DNA of 64,000 nucleotides from an uncultured Luteitalea sp. (GCA_934541105.1 CAKTDA010000008.1:62001-126000), one strand, 5' to 3'; shown: positions 52,845-61,291, numbered from the stretch's first letter. A program made the numbers and translations. Notes: generated by a model not told the origin, from the letters alone.

Positions 52845-54619
52845 TACAGGTTACCGCGTTTCATCTCGTCCTTCAGGTAGTCCATCGCGCGCCAGCAGAG
52901 CGCCATGATCATCCACGTGGGGTTCTGGCAGCTTGCCGACACGAAGATCGCGCCGTCGGCGACGAAGAGGTTCCTGACGTCGTGCGTCTGTCCGAACGAG
53001 TTGGTGACCGACGTCTTCGGATCGTCGCCCATCCGCGCCGTGCCCATCTCGTGGATCGACCAGCCTTCGGTGAGCACGTCGCGCCGCACGGCAATGTCGG
53101 TGCAGCCGGCCGCACGCAGCATCTCCTCGGCGGTGTCGGCCATGTCGGCGCCCATCTTCAGTTCGTTGTCGCTGAAGCGATAGTCGAACTTCAGCACGGG
53201 GATGCCCCACGCGTCCTTGACGTCGGGGTCGAGGAACACGCGGTTCTCCTTGCGGGCCAGCACCTCGCCGAAGCCGGTGTAGCTCACGCGCGCGGGATAC
53301 CCCGCGCGCACGGCCTGCTTGTACGACGCGCCGAAGCCCGCGGTACTGGCGGCATTCGACGGGTACTCGGCCGACCCGCTCGCGCCCTGGAAGCCGTATC
53401 CCCGGTAGAAGTGCGGATGCTTCTCCGTGACGTTGCGGAACCGCACGATGTACGTGCTCTGCGGCCGGCCGTCGTCGAGCGTCGGCGTGGTGCCGACGCG
53501 CGAGGGAATCGTGCCGCTCGCACCGGGGCCCATGACGTGCTCGCAGAAGTAATGCCCGACGACCCCCGACGAGTTCGCCACGCCGTTGGGCCGGTTTGCC
53601 GATCGGCTGTTCAGCAGCAGGCGCGTGGACTCGAGGCACGACGCCGCAAGGATGACGACGCGCCCGCGGAAGTCCATCGCCTCCTTCGTCTGGCGATCGA
53701 TCACGCGGACACCCGTCGCGCGACTCGTCGAGTCGTCCACGAGCACTTCCGAGACGATGGAATCGGTGCGGACGGTGAGGTTGCCACTGTCGCGAGCGGG
53801 ATAGATGAGGGCCGCCGGCGAATGGAACGCGGCGTTCAGGTCGCAGCCTCGCCCGCAGCGGCCCCGCCCCATGCAGCGCTGCCGGTACTTGTTGTTCAGG
53901 ACGCCGTCGGTCGTCACGCCGGCACGACCGGGGATCAGGCGCCGTCCCATCTTCGCGATCGCGCGCTGGATCTGCACCTCACCGCAATTGAGCTTCAGCG
54001 GCCGCTGGAAGATGCCGTCCGGCAGGTGGGCAATCTGCTCCTTCGTGCCGGAGATGCCGAGCAGCGTGTCCACCTTGTCGTAGTACGGCGCGATGTCGGC
54101 GTACCCGATCGGCCAGTCGTCGCCGACGCCGTCGTGGCTCTTCGCCTTGAGGTCCAGGTCGGAGAACCGCAGCGACACACGCCCCCACAGGTTCGTCTTG
54201 CCGCCGAGCACGCGCGCGCGCACCCACGCATACGGCGTGCCGGTGATCGGGTTCTCCTTCTCGTTCACCATCCACTCGCGCGTGAAGCGGTTGGCCGAGT
54301 AGGACATCACCTTCCGGTAGCGCTGCATCTCGGGCGTCAGCCCGTACGGCCTGTCGAGCGTGCGGTACTCGGCCGCCGACAATGCGAACTCGTCAGCCGG
54401 CAGCCGATGACGACGCGCGTCCCGGTAGGGCCACTCCATCGTCTTGTACGCCTTGGACGGATCGGGATCGAGCGGCTGGCCAGCCTCGAGCAGGAGGACC
54501 TTCACGCCCGCCATCGCCAACTGGAACGCCGCCATGCCGCCTGCCGCGCCGGACCCGACGACGATGGCGTCGTAGGTCTCCCGGCCGGGCGTCAACGGTG
54601 CCTGCCCTGGCGCCTGCAT
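52844..54619 (-). CDS. GMC-family FAD oxidoreductase, copy B
   Basis: 591 residues, a clear paralog of copy A: YDAIVVGSGAAGGMAAFQLA near 16-35, RVLGGKTNLWGR, CMGRGRCGRGCDLN with the same C-x5-C-x3-C spacing near 247-260, WSIHEMGTARMG near 519, and SCQNPTWMIMALCWRA near 563. Full active-site residues are present in both copies, so neither is a decayed duplicate; they may form a heteromer or use different sugars. Start ATG 54619 lies 4 bp after the stop of the small-subunit gene, with GGAG upstream. As in known FAD-dependent sugar dehydrogenases, it is expected to oxidise a sugar hydroxyl (C1 or C3) in the periplasm and pass electrons to a cytochrome. Confidence 0.9.
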   Translation of the reverse strand: MQAPGQAPLTPGRETYDAIVVGSGAAGGMAAFQLAMAGVKVLLLEAGQPLDPDPSKAYKTMEWPYRDARRHRLPADEFALSAAEYRTLDRPYGLTPEMQRYRKVMSYSANRFTREWMVNEKENPITGTPYAWVRARVLGGKTNLWGRVSLRFSDLDLKAKSHDGVGDDWPIGYADIAPYYDKVDTLLGISGTKEQIAHLPDGIFQRPLKLNCGEVQIQRAIAKMGRRLIPGRAGVTTDGVLNNKYRQRCMGRGRCGRGCDLNAAFHSPAALIYPARDSGNLTVRTDSIVSEVLVDDSTSRATGVRVIDRQTKEAMDFRGRVVILAASCLESTRLLLNSRSANRPNGVANSSGVVGHYFCEHVMGPGASGTIPSRVGTTPTLDDGRPQSTYIVRFRNVTEKHPHFYRGYGFQGASGSAEYPSNAASTAGFGASYKQAVRAGYPARVSYTGFGEVLARKENRVFLDPDVKDAWGIPVLKFDYRFSDNELKMGADMADTAEEMLRAAGCTDIAVRRDVLTEGWSIHEMGTARMGDDPKTSVTNSFGQTHDVRNLFVADGAIFVSASCQNPTWMIMALCWRAMDYLKDEMKRGNL

Positions 54620-54623
54620 CGAC

Positions 54624-55259
54624 CTAGGCTCCGGCCTGGGCCTTCTGGCCGCAGTGCGGGCAGTCCTTGCCGTCCTCGGTGAGGCATCCCACGAACTCGG
54701 GCAGGTACTGGTTGCCCTTGTACTGCAGGTCCTGCTGGATGCCGATCTCCGAGGTGTAGTAGCCGCGAATCGTCGCGTCCTTCGCGCTGCGGAAGAACTG
54801 CTCCACCGGCGTCTTCGGCTGTGCCTCGTTCGCACTGATTGCGGTCAGGAACTCCTCGACCTGCGCCGGCGTGAGCTTGACGAAGGGCACCTTGTACCTG
54901 GCCGTCGCCGCCTCGTCGAGCGCCGCGATCCCCTGCGCCCAGCTGTTCTTCAGCGGATCGGCCGATTCCGACAGCAGGAGATCGATGTAGTCGGCGACAC
55001 GAGCGGCCTTCGCGCCGGGCGAGTGGGCGTCGGTCGGGATGATCGCGTCGCTCAGCGCCTCGACGGTCGCGTACTGCGCCGCCGTGAGGGCCTTCGGGGC
55101 CGCTGCGCCGTTGGCCCGCTGGATCGCCTCGAACGCCACCGCCCCTTCCTCGGAGAGCAGGGGAAGCAGCGCGATCGTCGTGGCGCCCGTGCCGAGTGCC
55201 CTGAGCACGGAACGGCGGCTGACGCCTTGAAGGGTCGAAGTGTCGTGTGTGTCGTTCAT
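54624..55259 (-). CDS. Gluconate 2-dehydrogenase subunit 3-family protein, Tat-exported
   Basis: 211 residues. The Tat motif SRRSVLRALGTGATTIALLP begins at residue 14, followed by the Gluc_2DH_3 domain: ALSDAIIPTDAHSPGA near 68, FFRSAKDATIRGYYTSE near 155, and GNQYLPEFVGC near 182. In characterised dehydrogenases this small gamma-type subunit carries the only Tat signal and escorts the flavin subunit out; here it precedes two GMC genes that lack signals, a hitchhiker arrangement. Unusual C-terminus: Cys 192 plus a CPHC pair at 200-203, which could bind metal and is not a typical feature of the family. Confidence 0.87.
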   Translation of the reverse strand: MNDTHDTSTLQGVSRRSVLRALGTGATTIALLPLLSEEGAVAFEAIQRANGAAAPKALTAAQYATVEALSDAIIPTDAHSPGAKAARVADYIDLLLSESADPLKNSWAQGIAALDEAATARYKVPFVKLTPAQVEEFLTAISANEAQPKTPVEQFFRSAKDATIRGYYTSEIGIQQDLQYKGNQYLPEFVGCLTEDGKDCPHCGQKAQAGA

Positions 55260-55274
55260 GATGACGCGTTCCTC

Positions 55275-56294
55275 CTACTGCACATCCACGCTCGCGCCTG
55301 TCCGCGCCGACTCGTACAGCGCGCCCGCGAGCCCGACGCTGCGCCTGCCTTCGCGCGCGTCGCACGCCGGGCGCCGGCCCGTGCGCAGCGCCTCGACGAA
55401 ATCCTCGACCACGCGCTGGTGCGGCGTGGCGTCGGCGACGACGGCCGTCGTCGCGCTCTGCGTGCCGCTCGTCAGCGTCGTGCCGTCCACGCGGCCGGAC
55501 TTGAGGTCCCAGCCGGCGACGCGGTCGTGCTCGATCACGACCGTGCCTTCGGTGCCGGTGATCTCCACGCGGCGCGGAAACCCCGGATACGCGGCGGTCG
55601 TCGCCTGCAGCGTGCCGAGCGCGCCCGACGCGAACGTCAGCGTCGCGACGAGCGTGTCCTCCACGTCGATCGCGTGCAGCGTCGTCGCGGCACGTGCCTG
55701 CACCTGCGTGACGTCGCCGAGCAGCCAGAGCAGCAGGTCCACCGTGTGGATCCCCTGGTTCATCAGGGCCCCGCCGCCGTCGAGTGCCGGCGTGCCGCGC
55801 CATGGCGCGTTCCGGTAGTACTCGGGCCCGCGATACCACTTCACCCGCGCGTCCACGAGCAGCACGCGCCCGAGCCGGCCGTCGTCGATCGCCTGCCTGG
55901 CCTCCAGGAACGCCGGCGTGCAGCGATCCTGGAAGAAGACGCCCGCCGTCACACCCGCGCGCTCGATGGCCTCGATGGCCGTGTCCACGCGCTCGGTGGT
56001 GACGTCGAGCGGCTTCTCGCAGAGGATGTGCACGCCGCGGGCCGCGGCAAGCGCCATCTCGTCTGCGTGGACGCCCGACGGGCTGCCTATGCAGACGATG
56101 TCGAGCGGCGTCTGGTCGAGAAGCGCCGCGAGCGTCGGCGCGGTCGCCAGGTCATGGCGCGCCGCTTGCGCGGCGACCTTCGCGGCGTTGGTGCCGCACA
56201 CGCCCACCGGCTGCAGGCCGGCAACGGCCTTGACGGCGCGGATGTGGGTGTCGGTGATGTTGCCGCCCCCCGTGAACCCGACGCGCATCGTCAT
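55275..56294 (-). CDS. Gfo/Idh/MocA-family oxidoreductase
   Basis: 339 residues, no signal peptide. RVGFTGGGNITDTHIRAVKAV near residue 4 is the NAD loop, CEKPLDVTTERVD near 91 the EKP motif, and FQDRCTPAFLEARQ near 121 and GGGALMNQGIHTVDLLLWLLGD near 165-187 (catalytic Asp/His region with the MNQGIHTVD phrase) are typical. It starts the GMC operon at ATG 56294 (ATG 56288 is possible). It is 15 bp upstream of the Gluc_2DH_3 gene. The probable role is cytoplasmic reduction or oxidation of a keto-sugar returned from the periplasm; the specific substrate is unknown. Confidence 0.88.
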   Translation of the reverse strand: MTMRVGFTGGGNITDTHIRAVKAVAGLQPVGVCGTNAAKVAAQAARHDLATAPTLAALLDQTPLDIVCIGSPSGVHADEMALAAARGVHILCEKPLDVTTERVDTAIEAIERAGVTAGVFFQDRCTPAFLEARQAIDDGRLGRVLLVDARVKWYRGPEYYRNAPWRGTPALDGGGALMNQGIHTVDLLLWLLGDVTQVQARAATTLHAIDVEDTLVATLTFASGALGTLQATTAAYPGFPRRVEITGTEGTVVIEHDRVAGWDLKSGRVDGTTLTSGTQSATTAVVADATPHQRVVEDFVEALRTGRRPACDAREGRRSVGLAGALYESARTGASVDVQ

Positions 56295-56372
56295 CGGCAG
56301 GGCCGCCCCGGCTTCGGCACGCAAATGCCGCGAGCATATGACAGGTTGGCGGAACCGACAACGGTCGGGACG

Positions 56373-58847
56373 TCAGCGGGGCTTCACCCAGTCGAAGACG
56401 GCGCGCTGGCGCTTCAGCCGGGCCGAGAGCGCGGCCGCGTCCACGTCCTGCACGGCGACGCCGCCGTCGATGGCCATCTTCGCGGCCACACCGGCCGCGT
56501 GGCCGATGATCATGTACTGCGGCTCCATGCGGAGCGTGGAGTACGCGACGTGCGAGGCCGAGAACGTCACGGGCACCAGCAGGTTGGTGGCCTCGGCGCG
56601 CCGCGGCAGCATCACGCGGTAGGGAATCTGGTAGGGCGTCACCGGGACCTGCATGTCGCCCTCGTTCTCGGCAAGGCCCTCGGCGTTCACGACGCGCTGC
56701 ACGTTGTGCGAGTCGCTGTTGTAGGACCCCATCCCGATCACGTCCGGCTTGGTGAGGTCGGTCTGGATGTCCTTCTGCGACATCACGTACTCGCCCACCA
56801 TCCGTCGCGCCTCACGCACGTAGAGCTGATGCGGCCAGTTGCCGGTGTCGGTGAACTCGTCCTTGCAGAGACCCCATGACGCCATGGCCGCATGCAGGCC
56901 CTCGGGCACCTGCGGATCGTGCTGGAGGAAGTAGAGGAAGCCCTGCACGTAGTGGACGTGGTCCTGCCAGATGCGATCGCGCGTCGCGTAGTCGGCGTCG
57001 GGGTACGCGTAGTTGGCGCCGATGTAGTCGGTGGAGAATGCGCCGTAGTTGTTCGTGTCGGTCTTGCCGTTCGGAATCGGGTCGGGCTTCATGACGTCGC
57101 GCAGCGACCACGGCTGGATCAGGCGGCTGCGCGGCTTGTCGGCCGGCCGCGATCCCGCGGGCGCGTTGGCCGCCTCGCGCTTGACCGCGTCCATGGCGGC
57201 GAGCGTACGCGCGAGCAGCGCGAACCGGCCCGGGTCGTAAGCTGCCGGTTTCGGGAACGGCACGCGGTTGTCGGGACGCTCGGTCATGCAGACGCGGAAG
57301 TTGTAGGCCTGCAGCCGCGTGTCGGCGCTCCCCGACGGCAGCGTCGGTGTCGGCGAGATCTCCGGCAGCAGGCGGCCCTGCGCGTCGCGCGCCGGCACCG
57401 GCACCTCGAACTGGTGCAGCGGCGTGCGGTCGCGGACGCCGGCAAGCGACTCGCCGTACTGCGCGGTGCTCTCGCGCCCGACCGTGTAGGTCACGCCGGC
57501 CTGGGCCATCAGGTCGCCTTCGTACGTCGCGTCGGCAAAGACCGTGGCGCGGAACTCGGCGCCGTTCTCGAGGCGGATGGCCGTGACCCGCGTGCCGTCC
57601 TTCGAGACGCCCGTGCGCTCGACGAGGGGATGGCGGTAGAAGACCTCGACACCGGCCTCGGCGACCCACTCCTTGAAGATCGCCTCGGCGACGTGCGGCT
57701 CGAGCAGCCACTGGATCGGCTCGCCATACTTGCGTCCCGCACGCTCGTAGTACTCGAGCGAGTAGCCGCCGATGACTTCCTTGCGGCCGAAGTCGGTCCA
57801 TCCGAGACCGCCAGACACCATGCCGCCCAGGTGATCACGCGGTTCGAGCAGCGCGACCGACGCCCCTTCGCGCGCCGCGGCAATCGCCGTGACGACGCCC
57901 GCCGCCGTCCCGCCGTACACGACGACGTCGAACGTCTTCGGCGGCTGGGCGGCCGCCGCGGTCGAGCCGTCACGGGCGAACCCGTGCCTGCCCAGCCAGA
58001 GGCCCGCAAGCCGCGGCCACGTGCCGATCGGCCCTTCCCCTTCGCCGAGGCCGAAGCCGTGCCTGCCGCCTTCGTAGAGGTGCAGTTCGACCTCGACGCC
58101 GGCCGTGCGCAGCGCCTGCACCATGAGGAGGCTGTTCTCGGGCGGCACGCCGGTGTCGCCCGTCGTGTGGACGAGGAACATCGGCGGCGTACGGGCGGTC
58201 ACGCGCCGCTCCGACGACATCGCGGCCATCTGCCCGGGTGTCGCGTCGGCGCCGAGCAGGTTCGTGCGCGACCCCTTGTGCACCCACGCCTCCTCGGTGA
58301 ACGTGATGACGGGATAGATCAGGATGGCCAGATCGGGCCGGCTGCTCACGCGATCGACGGGGTCGGCGGCGCCGGGATCGCCGTCGGCAAACTGCGTGGC
58401 GGCAGTGCTGGCCAGGTGTCCGCCAGCCGAGAACCCGAGGATGCCGATGCGGGCCGGATCGAGCCCCCAGGCAGCGGCGTGCGATCGGACGTAGCGAATC
58501 GCGCGCGAGGCGTCGGTCAGCGGCGCGGGATGCCGATACGGCGCCACGCGATAGCGCGCGACGAAGGCCGTCACGCCCACCGAGTTCAGCCACCTCGCGA
58601 TCGGCTCGCCTTCGTGCGCGGCGCGTCCGCGGTAGCCCCCGCCCGGCAGCACCACGAAGGCCGCGCCGGTGGCCGTGCCCGGTGCCGGCCGGTAGACGGT
58701 GATCGCCGGCGTGTCCTCGGTGCCGTCCCCCGTGGCGAGGGGGGCCGCGCCGTTCCAGAGCCGAATCTCGGTGCCCGTCGCCGGCGCCTGCGCATGGGCG
58801 ACAGACGATGCAAGCAGCACGAGGAGGACCAAAGCGATGCGCGTCAC
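56373..58847 (-). CDS. Secreted fusion: alpha/beta-hydrolase esterase + FAD-dependent oxidoreductase
   Basis: 824 residues. Signal peptide MTRIALVLLVLLASSVAHA. Residues ~25-290 are a BD-FAE/xylan-esterase-like alpha/beta-hydrolase: VVLPGGGYRGRA (oxyanion), LGFSAGGHLAS near 138 (nucleophile Ser), HTTGDTGVPPEN (Asp) and EGGRHGFG (His). After a short Ala-rich linker, residues ~305-824 form a PF12831-type FAD oxidoreductase: FDVVVYGGTAAGVVTAIAAA near 306, LEPRDHLGGMVSGGLGWTD, and a C-terminal HAAGVAAKMAIDGGVAVQDVD. Each half is normally a separate protein; one continuous frame is seen with no slippage. The fusion suggests coupled deacylation and oxidation of the same glycan. GTG 58847 start. Confidence 0.85.
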   Translation of the reverse strand: MTRIALVLLVLLASSVAHAQAPATGTEIRLWNGAAPLATGDGTEDTPAITVYRPAPGTATGAAFVVLPGGGYRGRAAHEGEPIARWLNSVGVTAFVARYRVAPYRHPAPLTDASRAIRYVRSHAAAWGLDPARIGILGFSAGGHLASTAATQFADGDPGAADPVDRVSSRPDLAILIYPVITFTEEAWVHKGSRTNLLGADATPGQMAAMSSERRVTARTPPMFLVHTTGDTGVPPENSLLMVQALRTAGVEVELHLYEGGRHGFGLGEGEGPIGTWPRLAGLWLGRHGFARDGSTAAAAQPPKTFDVVVYGGTAAGVVTAIAAAREGASVALLEPRDHLGGMVSGGLGWTDFGRKEVIGGYSLEYYERAGRKYGEPIQWLLEPHVAEAIFKEWVAEAGVEVFYRHPLVERTGVSKDGTRVTAIRLENGAEFRATVFADATYEGDLMAQAGVTYTVGRESTAQYGESLAGVRDRTPLHQFEVPVPARDAQGRLLPEISPTPTLPSGSADTRLQAYNFRVCMTERPDNRVPFPKPAAYDPGRFALLARTLAAMDAVKREAANAPAGSRPADKPRSRLIQPWSLRDVMKPDPIPNGKTDTNNYGAFSTDYIGANYAYPDADYATRDRIWQDHVHYVQGFLYFLQHDPQVPEGLHAAMASWGLCKDEFTDTGNWPHQLYVREARRMVGEYVMSQKDIQTDLTKPDVIGMGSYNSDSHNVQRVVNAEGLAENEGDMQVPVTPYQIPYRVMLPRRAEATNLLVPVTFSASHVAYSTLRMEPQYMIIGHAAGVAAKMAIDGGVAVQDVDAAALSARLKRQRAVFDWVKPR

Positions 58848-58946
58848 GGGTGCCCTTCGTTCATGGTGTATCGGCCGGAACGGTCGGACGCGTCCAACGC
58901 GTACCGAGGGGAAACGCGCGTGTTATAGCATGCACACCGCCCAGCC

Positions 58947-60452
58947 ATGACTCACCTTCTCGGCATCGACGTCGGCACCGGTGGCACCCGCGCACTGGTC
59001 CTCGACGACTCCGGCACCGTCCTCGGATCGGCCACCGTCGACCACGCGCCGTTCGCGTCGCCACGCACCGGGTGGGCCGAACAGGATCCCGACGACTGGT
59101 GGCGTGCCTGCCAGGCGGCGGTCCCGCGCGCGCTCGAGGCCGCTGGCGTCGAGGCGTCGGCGATCGCGGCCATCGGCCTGACCGGGCAGATGCACGGGGC
59201 GACGCTGCTCGACGCGGCGGGCGCCGTGGTCCGGCCCGCCCTCATCTGGTGCGATCAGCGGACGCAGGCCGAGTGCGACGAGTTGACGGCACGCGTGGGT
59301 GCCGCACGGATCATCGAGCTCACGAGTAACCCGGCGCTGACGGGTTTCACGCTGCCCAAGCTCCTCTGGGTACGCCGGACGGAACCCGACGCCTGGGCGC
59401 GCGTCCGCCACGTGCTGCTCCCGAAGGACTACATCCGCTATCGGCTGACCGGCCGCCTTGCCACTGACGTCGCCGATGCCTCGGGCACGCTGCTCTTCGA
59501 CGTCGCACGGCGGCAGTGGTCGCGCGAGATGCTGGAGGCCACGAACCTCGACGCGGCGCTGCTCCCCGAAGCCTTCGAGGGCCCGCAGGTGACCGGGTCG
59601 ATCAGCACGGCAGGCGCCGCGGCAACCGGCCTCGTCGCAGGCACGCCTGTCGTCGCGGGCGGCGGCGACCAGGCGGCAGGCGCCGTCGGCATGGGCATCG
59701 TCAAGCCTGGCCTCGTGAGCGCGACAATCGGGACGTCCGGCGTGGTGTTTGCCGCAACCGACAGGCCGGCGCTGGATCCCCGCGGCCGCGTCCACACGTT
59801 CTGTCATGCCGTGCCGGGACGCTGGCACGTGATGGGGGTCACCCAGGCAGCCGGCCTCTCGCTGCGGTGGTTCCGCGATCGCTTCGGCTCGGGCCCGACC
59901 GACGGACGCGATCCCTACGAGCGCCTCACCGACGAGGCCCTCGCGGTGCCGCCCGGCGCCGACGGCGTGCTGTGGGCGCCGTACCTCATGGGCGAACGCA
60001 CGCCGCACCTGGACGCCGACGCGCGCGCCGCGCTCGTCGGGCTTGCCGCGTCGCACCGCCGCGGCCACGTCGTCCGCGCGATTCTCGAGGGCGTCGCGTT
60101 CAGCCTGCGCGACAGCTTCACGATCCTGCGCGAGATGCAGGTGCCGGTGGAGGCCATCCGTCTCGGCGGCGGCGGAGCCCGATCGCCCCTCTGGCGACAG
60201 GTCCAGGCCGACGTCTACGGGCAGACCGTGCAGACGGTGGCCTCCGAGGAGGGCGCCGCCTACGGTGCCGCGGTGCTTGCCGGCGTCGGCGCCGGCGTCT
60301 GGCCCGACGTCGATGCCGCCTGCGACCGCGTCGTGCGCGTCACGAGCGAGGTGGCTCCAGGGGACGGGCGCGAGGTGCTCGATCGCCAGTACCGCGCGTT
60401 CCAGGCTCTCTACCCCGCGCTCCGACGCATCGGGCACACGGACGGCGCGTAG
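58947..60452 (+). CDS. xylB: Xylulokinase (FGGY family)
   Basis: 501 residues. LLGIDVGTGGTRALVLDDSG at the N-terminus is the FGGY phosphate-1 loop, IGLTGQMHGATLLD near 74 matches XylB (the MHG phrase), LLPKDYIRYRLTG near 156 and VVAGGGDQAAGAVGMG near 235 are the xylulokinase active-site loop with the catalytic Asp, and RLGGGGARSPLWRQVQADVYG near 407 binds adenosine. It phosphorylates D-xylulose to xylulose 5-phosphate. Xylose isomerase is encoded 0.8 kb downstream on the same strand, which supports the assignment. ATG 58947; divergent from the esterase-oxidoreductase fusion gene. Confidence 0.92.
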   Translation: MTHLLGIDVGTGGTRALVLDDSGTVLGSATVDHAPFASPRTGWAEQDPDDWWRACQAAVPRALEAAGVEASAIAAIGLTGQMHGATLLDAAGAVVRPALIWCDQRTQAECDELTARVGAARIIELTSNPALTGFTLPKLLWVRRTEPDAWARVRHVLLPKDYIRYRLTGRLATDVADASGTLLFDVARRQWSREMLEATNLDAALLPEAFEGPQVTGSISTAGAAATGLVAGTPVVAGGGDQAAGAVGMGIVKPGLVSATIGTSGVVFAATDRPALDPRGRVHTFCHAVPGRWHVMGVTQAAGLSLRWFRDRFGSGPTDGRDPYERLTDEALAVPPGADGVLWAPYLMGERTPHLDADARAALVGLAASHRRGHVVRAILEGVAFSLRDSFTILREMQVPVEAIRLGGGGARSPLWRQVQADVYGQTVQTVASEEGAAYGAAVLAGVGAGVWPDVDAACDRVVRVTSEVAPGDGREVLDRQYRAFQALYPALRRIGHTDGA

Positions 60453-60481
60453 CGGGATTTCGGGATTCGGGATTCGGGCAC
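60453..60481. repeat. Heptamer tandem array, CGGGATT family
   Basis: CGGGATT, one extra T, CGGGATT, CGGGATT, CGGGCAC directly follow the xylB stop codon (60450-60452). Confidence 0.78.
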
Positions 60482-60544
60482 GAGAGAAGAGACAAGGAAG
60501 CAGCAGGGAAGGATTCAAGGGAGCAGGGAAAAGTGGCAAGATCC

Positions 60545-60572
60545 CCTGATACCGCTACCCGATACCCGGCCG
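60545..60572. repeat. Short heptamer array, CCGATAC (GATACCC) family
   Basis: Four units in register: CCTGATA, CCGCTAC, CCGATAC, CCGGCCG, located just before the glutathione peroxidase gene. Cyclic permutation relates it to the 42199 array. Confidence 0.65.
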
Positions 60573-60589
60573 CCCGAATGAGGCCCCCG

Positions 60590-61162
60590 ATGCGCATCCT
60601 GATACTTGGCACGATCGTCACGGTCGTCACGGCCGTCACCGCACTGTTCACCACGACGAAGGCACAGATGCCGCTGCACCAGCCCGACGGGTCGCTGTAC
60701 GACCTCGAGACCACGACGCTCACCGGCAAGCCGGCGCCGCTTGCCGACTTCAAGGGAAAGGTGACCCTCGTCGTCAACACGGCCAGCAAGTGCGGGTATA
60801 CACCGCAGTACGCCGGCCTCCAGAAACTGCACGACGAGCTGAAGGACCAGGGGTTCTCCGTCCTCGGCTTCCCGAGCAACGACTTCGGCGGCCAGGAGCC
60901 GGGGGCGGCCGCGGAAATCGCGACATTCTGCCAGCGCAACTACGGCGTGACGTTCCCGATGTTCTCGAAGCTCGTCACCAAGGCCGGTCCGGACCAGTCC
61001 CCGATCTACTCCTACCTCGGCGGAACCGGGCACCTGCCGGGCTGGAACTTCTCGAAGTACGTCGTCGGCAAGGACGGCCGGGTACGGGCGTTCTTCCCGA
61101 GCAAGGTCACGCCGGACGACCCCGTCCTGCGCAAGGCCATCACGGACGCGCTGGCTGAGTGA
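60590..61162 (+). CDS. Glutathione peroxidase-family protein, exported, Cys-type
   Basis: 190 residues: a signal peptide (RILILGTIVTVVTAVTALFTT), then a GPx thioredoxin fold. The active-site tetrad is visible: Cys 68 in NTASKCGYTPQY, Gln 102 in FPSNDFGGQEPG, and Trp 152/Asn 153 in GWNFSKYVV. Cys replaces Sec, as in most bacterial homologs, and Cys 114 (ATFCQRNYGV) could be the resolving cysteine of a thioredoxin-dependent peroxidase. Export to the periplasm is less common for the family. It sits between xylB and xylA but shares no obvious function with them. ATG 60590; ATG 60578 is an alternative without RBS. Confidence 0.88.
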   Translation: MRILILGTIVTVVTAVTALFTTTKAQMPLHQPDGSLYDLETTTLTGKPAPLADFKGKVTLVVNTASKCGYTPQYAGLQKLHDELKDQGFSVLGFPSNDFGGQEPGAAAEIATFCQRNYGVTFPMFSKLVTKAGPDQSPIYSYLGGTGHLPGWNFSKYVVGKDGRVRAFFPSKVTPDDPVLRKAITDALAE

Positions 61163-61175
61163 GGGACAGACAGGC

Positions 61176-61192
61176 CGGGGCACTGTGCCCCG
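61176..61192 (+). terminator. Hairpin after the glutathione peroxidase gene
   Basis: CGGGGCAC-T-GTGCCCCG is a perfect 8-1-8 inverted repeat beginning 14 bp after the stop codon. The T-run (ATTTT) is displaced about 11 bp, so it is a weak or conditional terminator. Confidence 0.45.
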
Positions 61193-61198
61193 ACTGAT

Positions 61199-61289
61199 CC
61201 CGATTTTGACCCGTCTTGTAACTTTTTCGTGGATCGGGCAGATTTCGGTCTACACTGCTGCCCTCGACCCCTTTCAGGGAGCCCGATCC
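61199..61289 (+). promoter_or_regulatory. xylA leader with mutually exclusive stems near the RBS
   Basis: GGATCGGGC (61231-61239) can pair with GCCCGATCC (61281-61289), directly upstream of the GTG start. The same left arm can instead pair with CCCGAT (61199-61204) upstream, or its GGGCAG part with CTGCCC (61258-61263). CCC at 61268-61270 can also pair with GGG of the SD-like AGGGAG (61276-61281). These alternatives suggest translational or attenuation control of xylA; no protein or ligand can be assigned. Confidence 0.4.
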
Positions 61290-61291
61290 GC

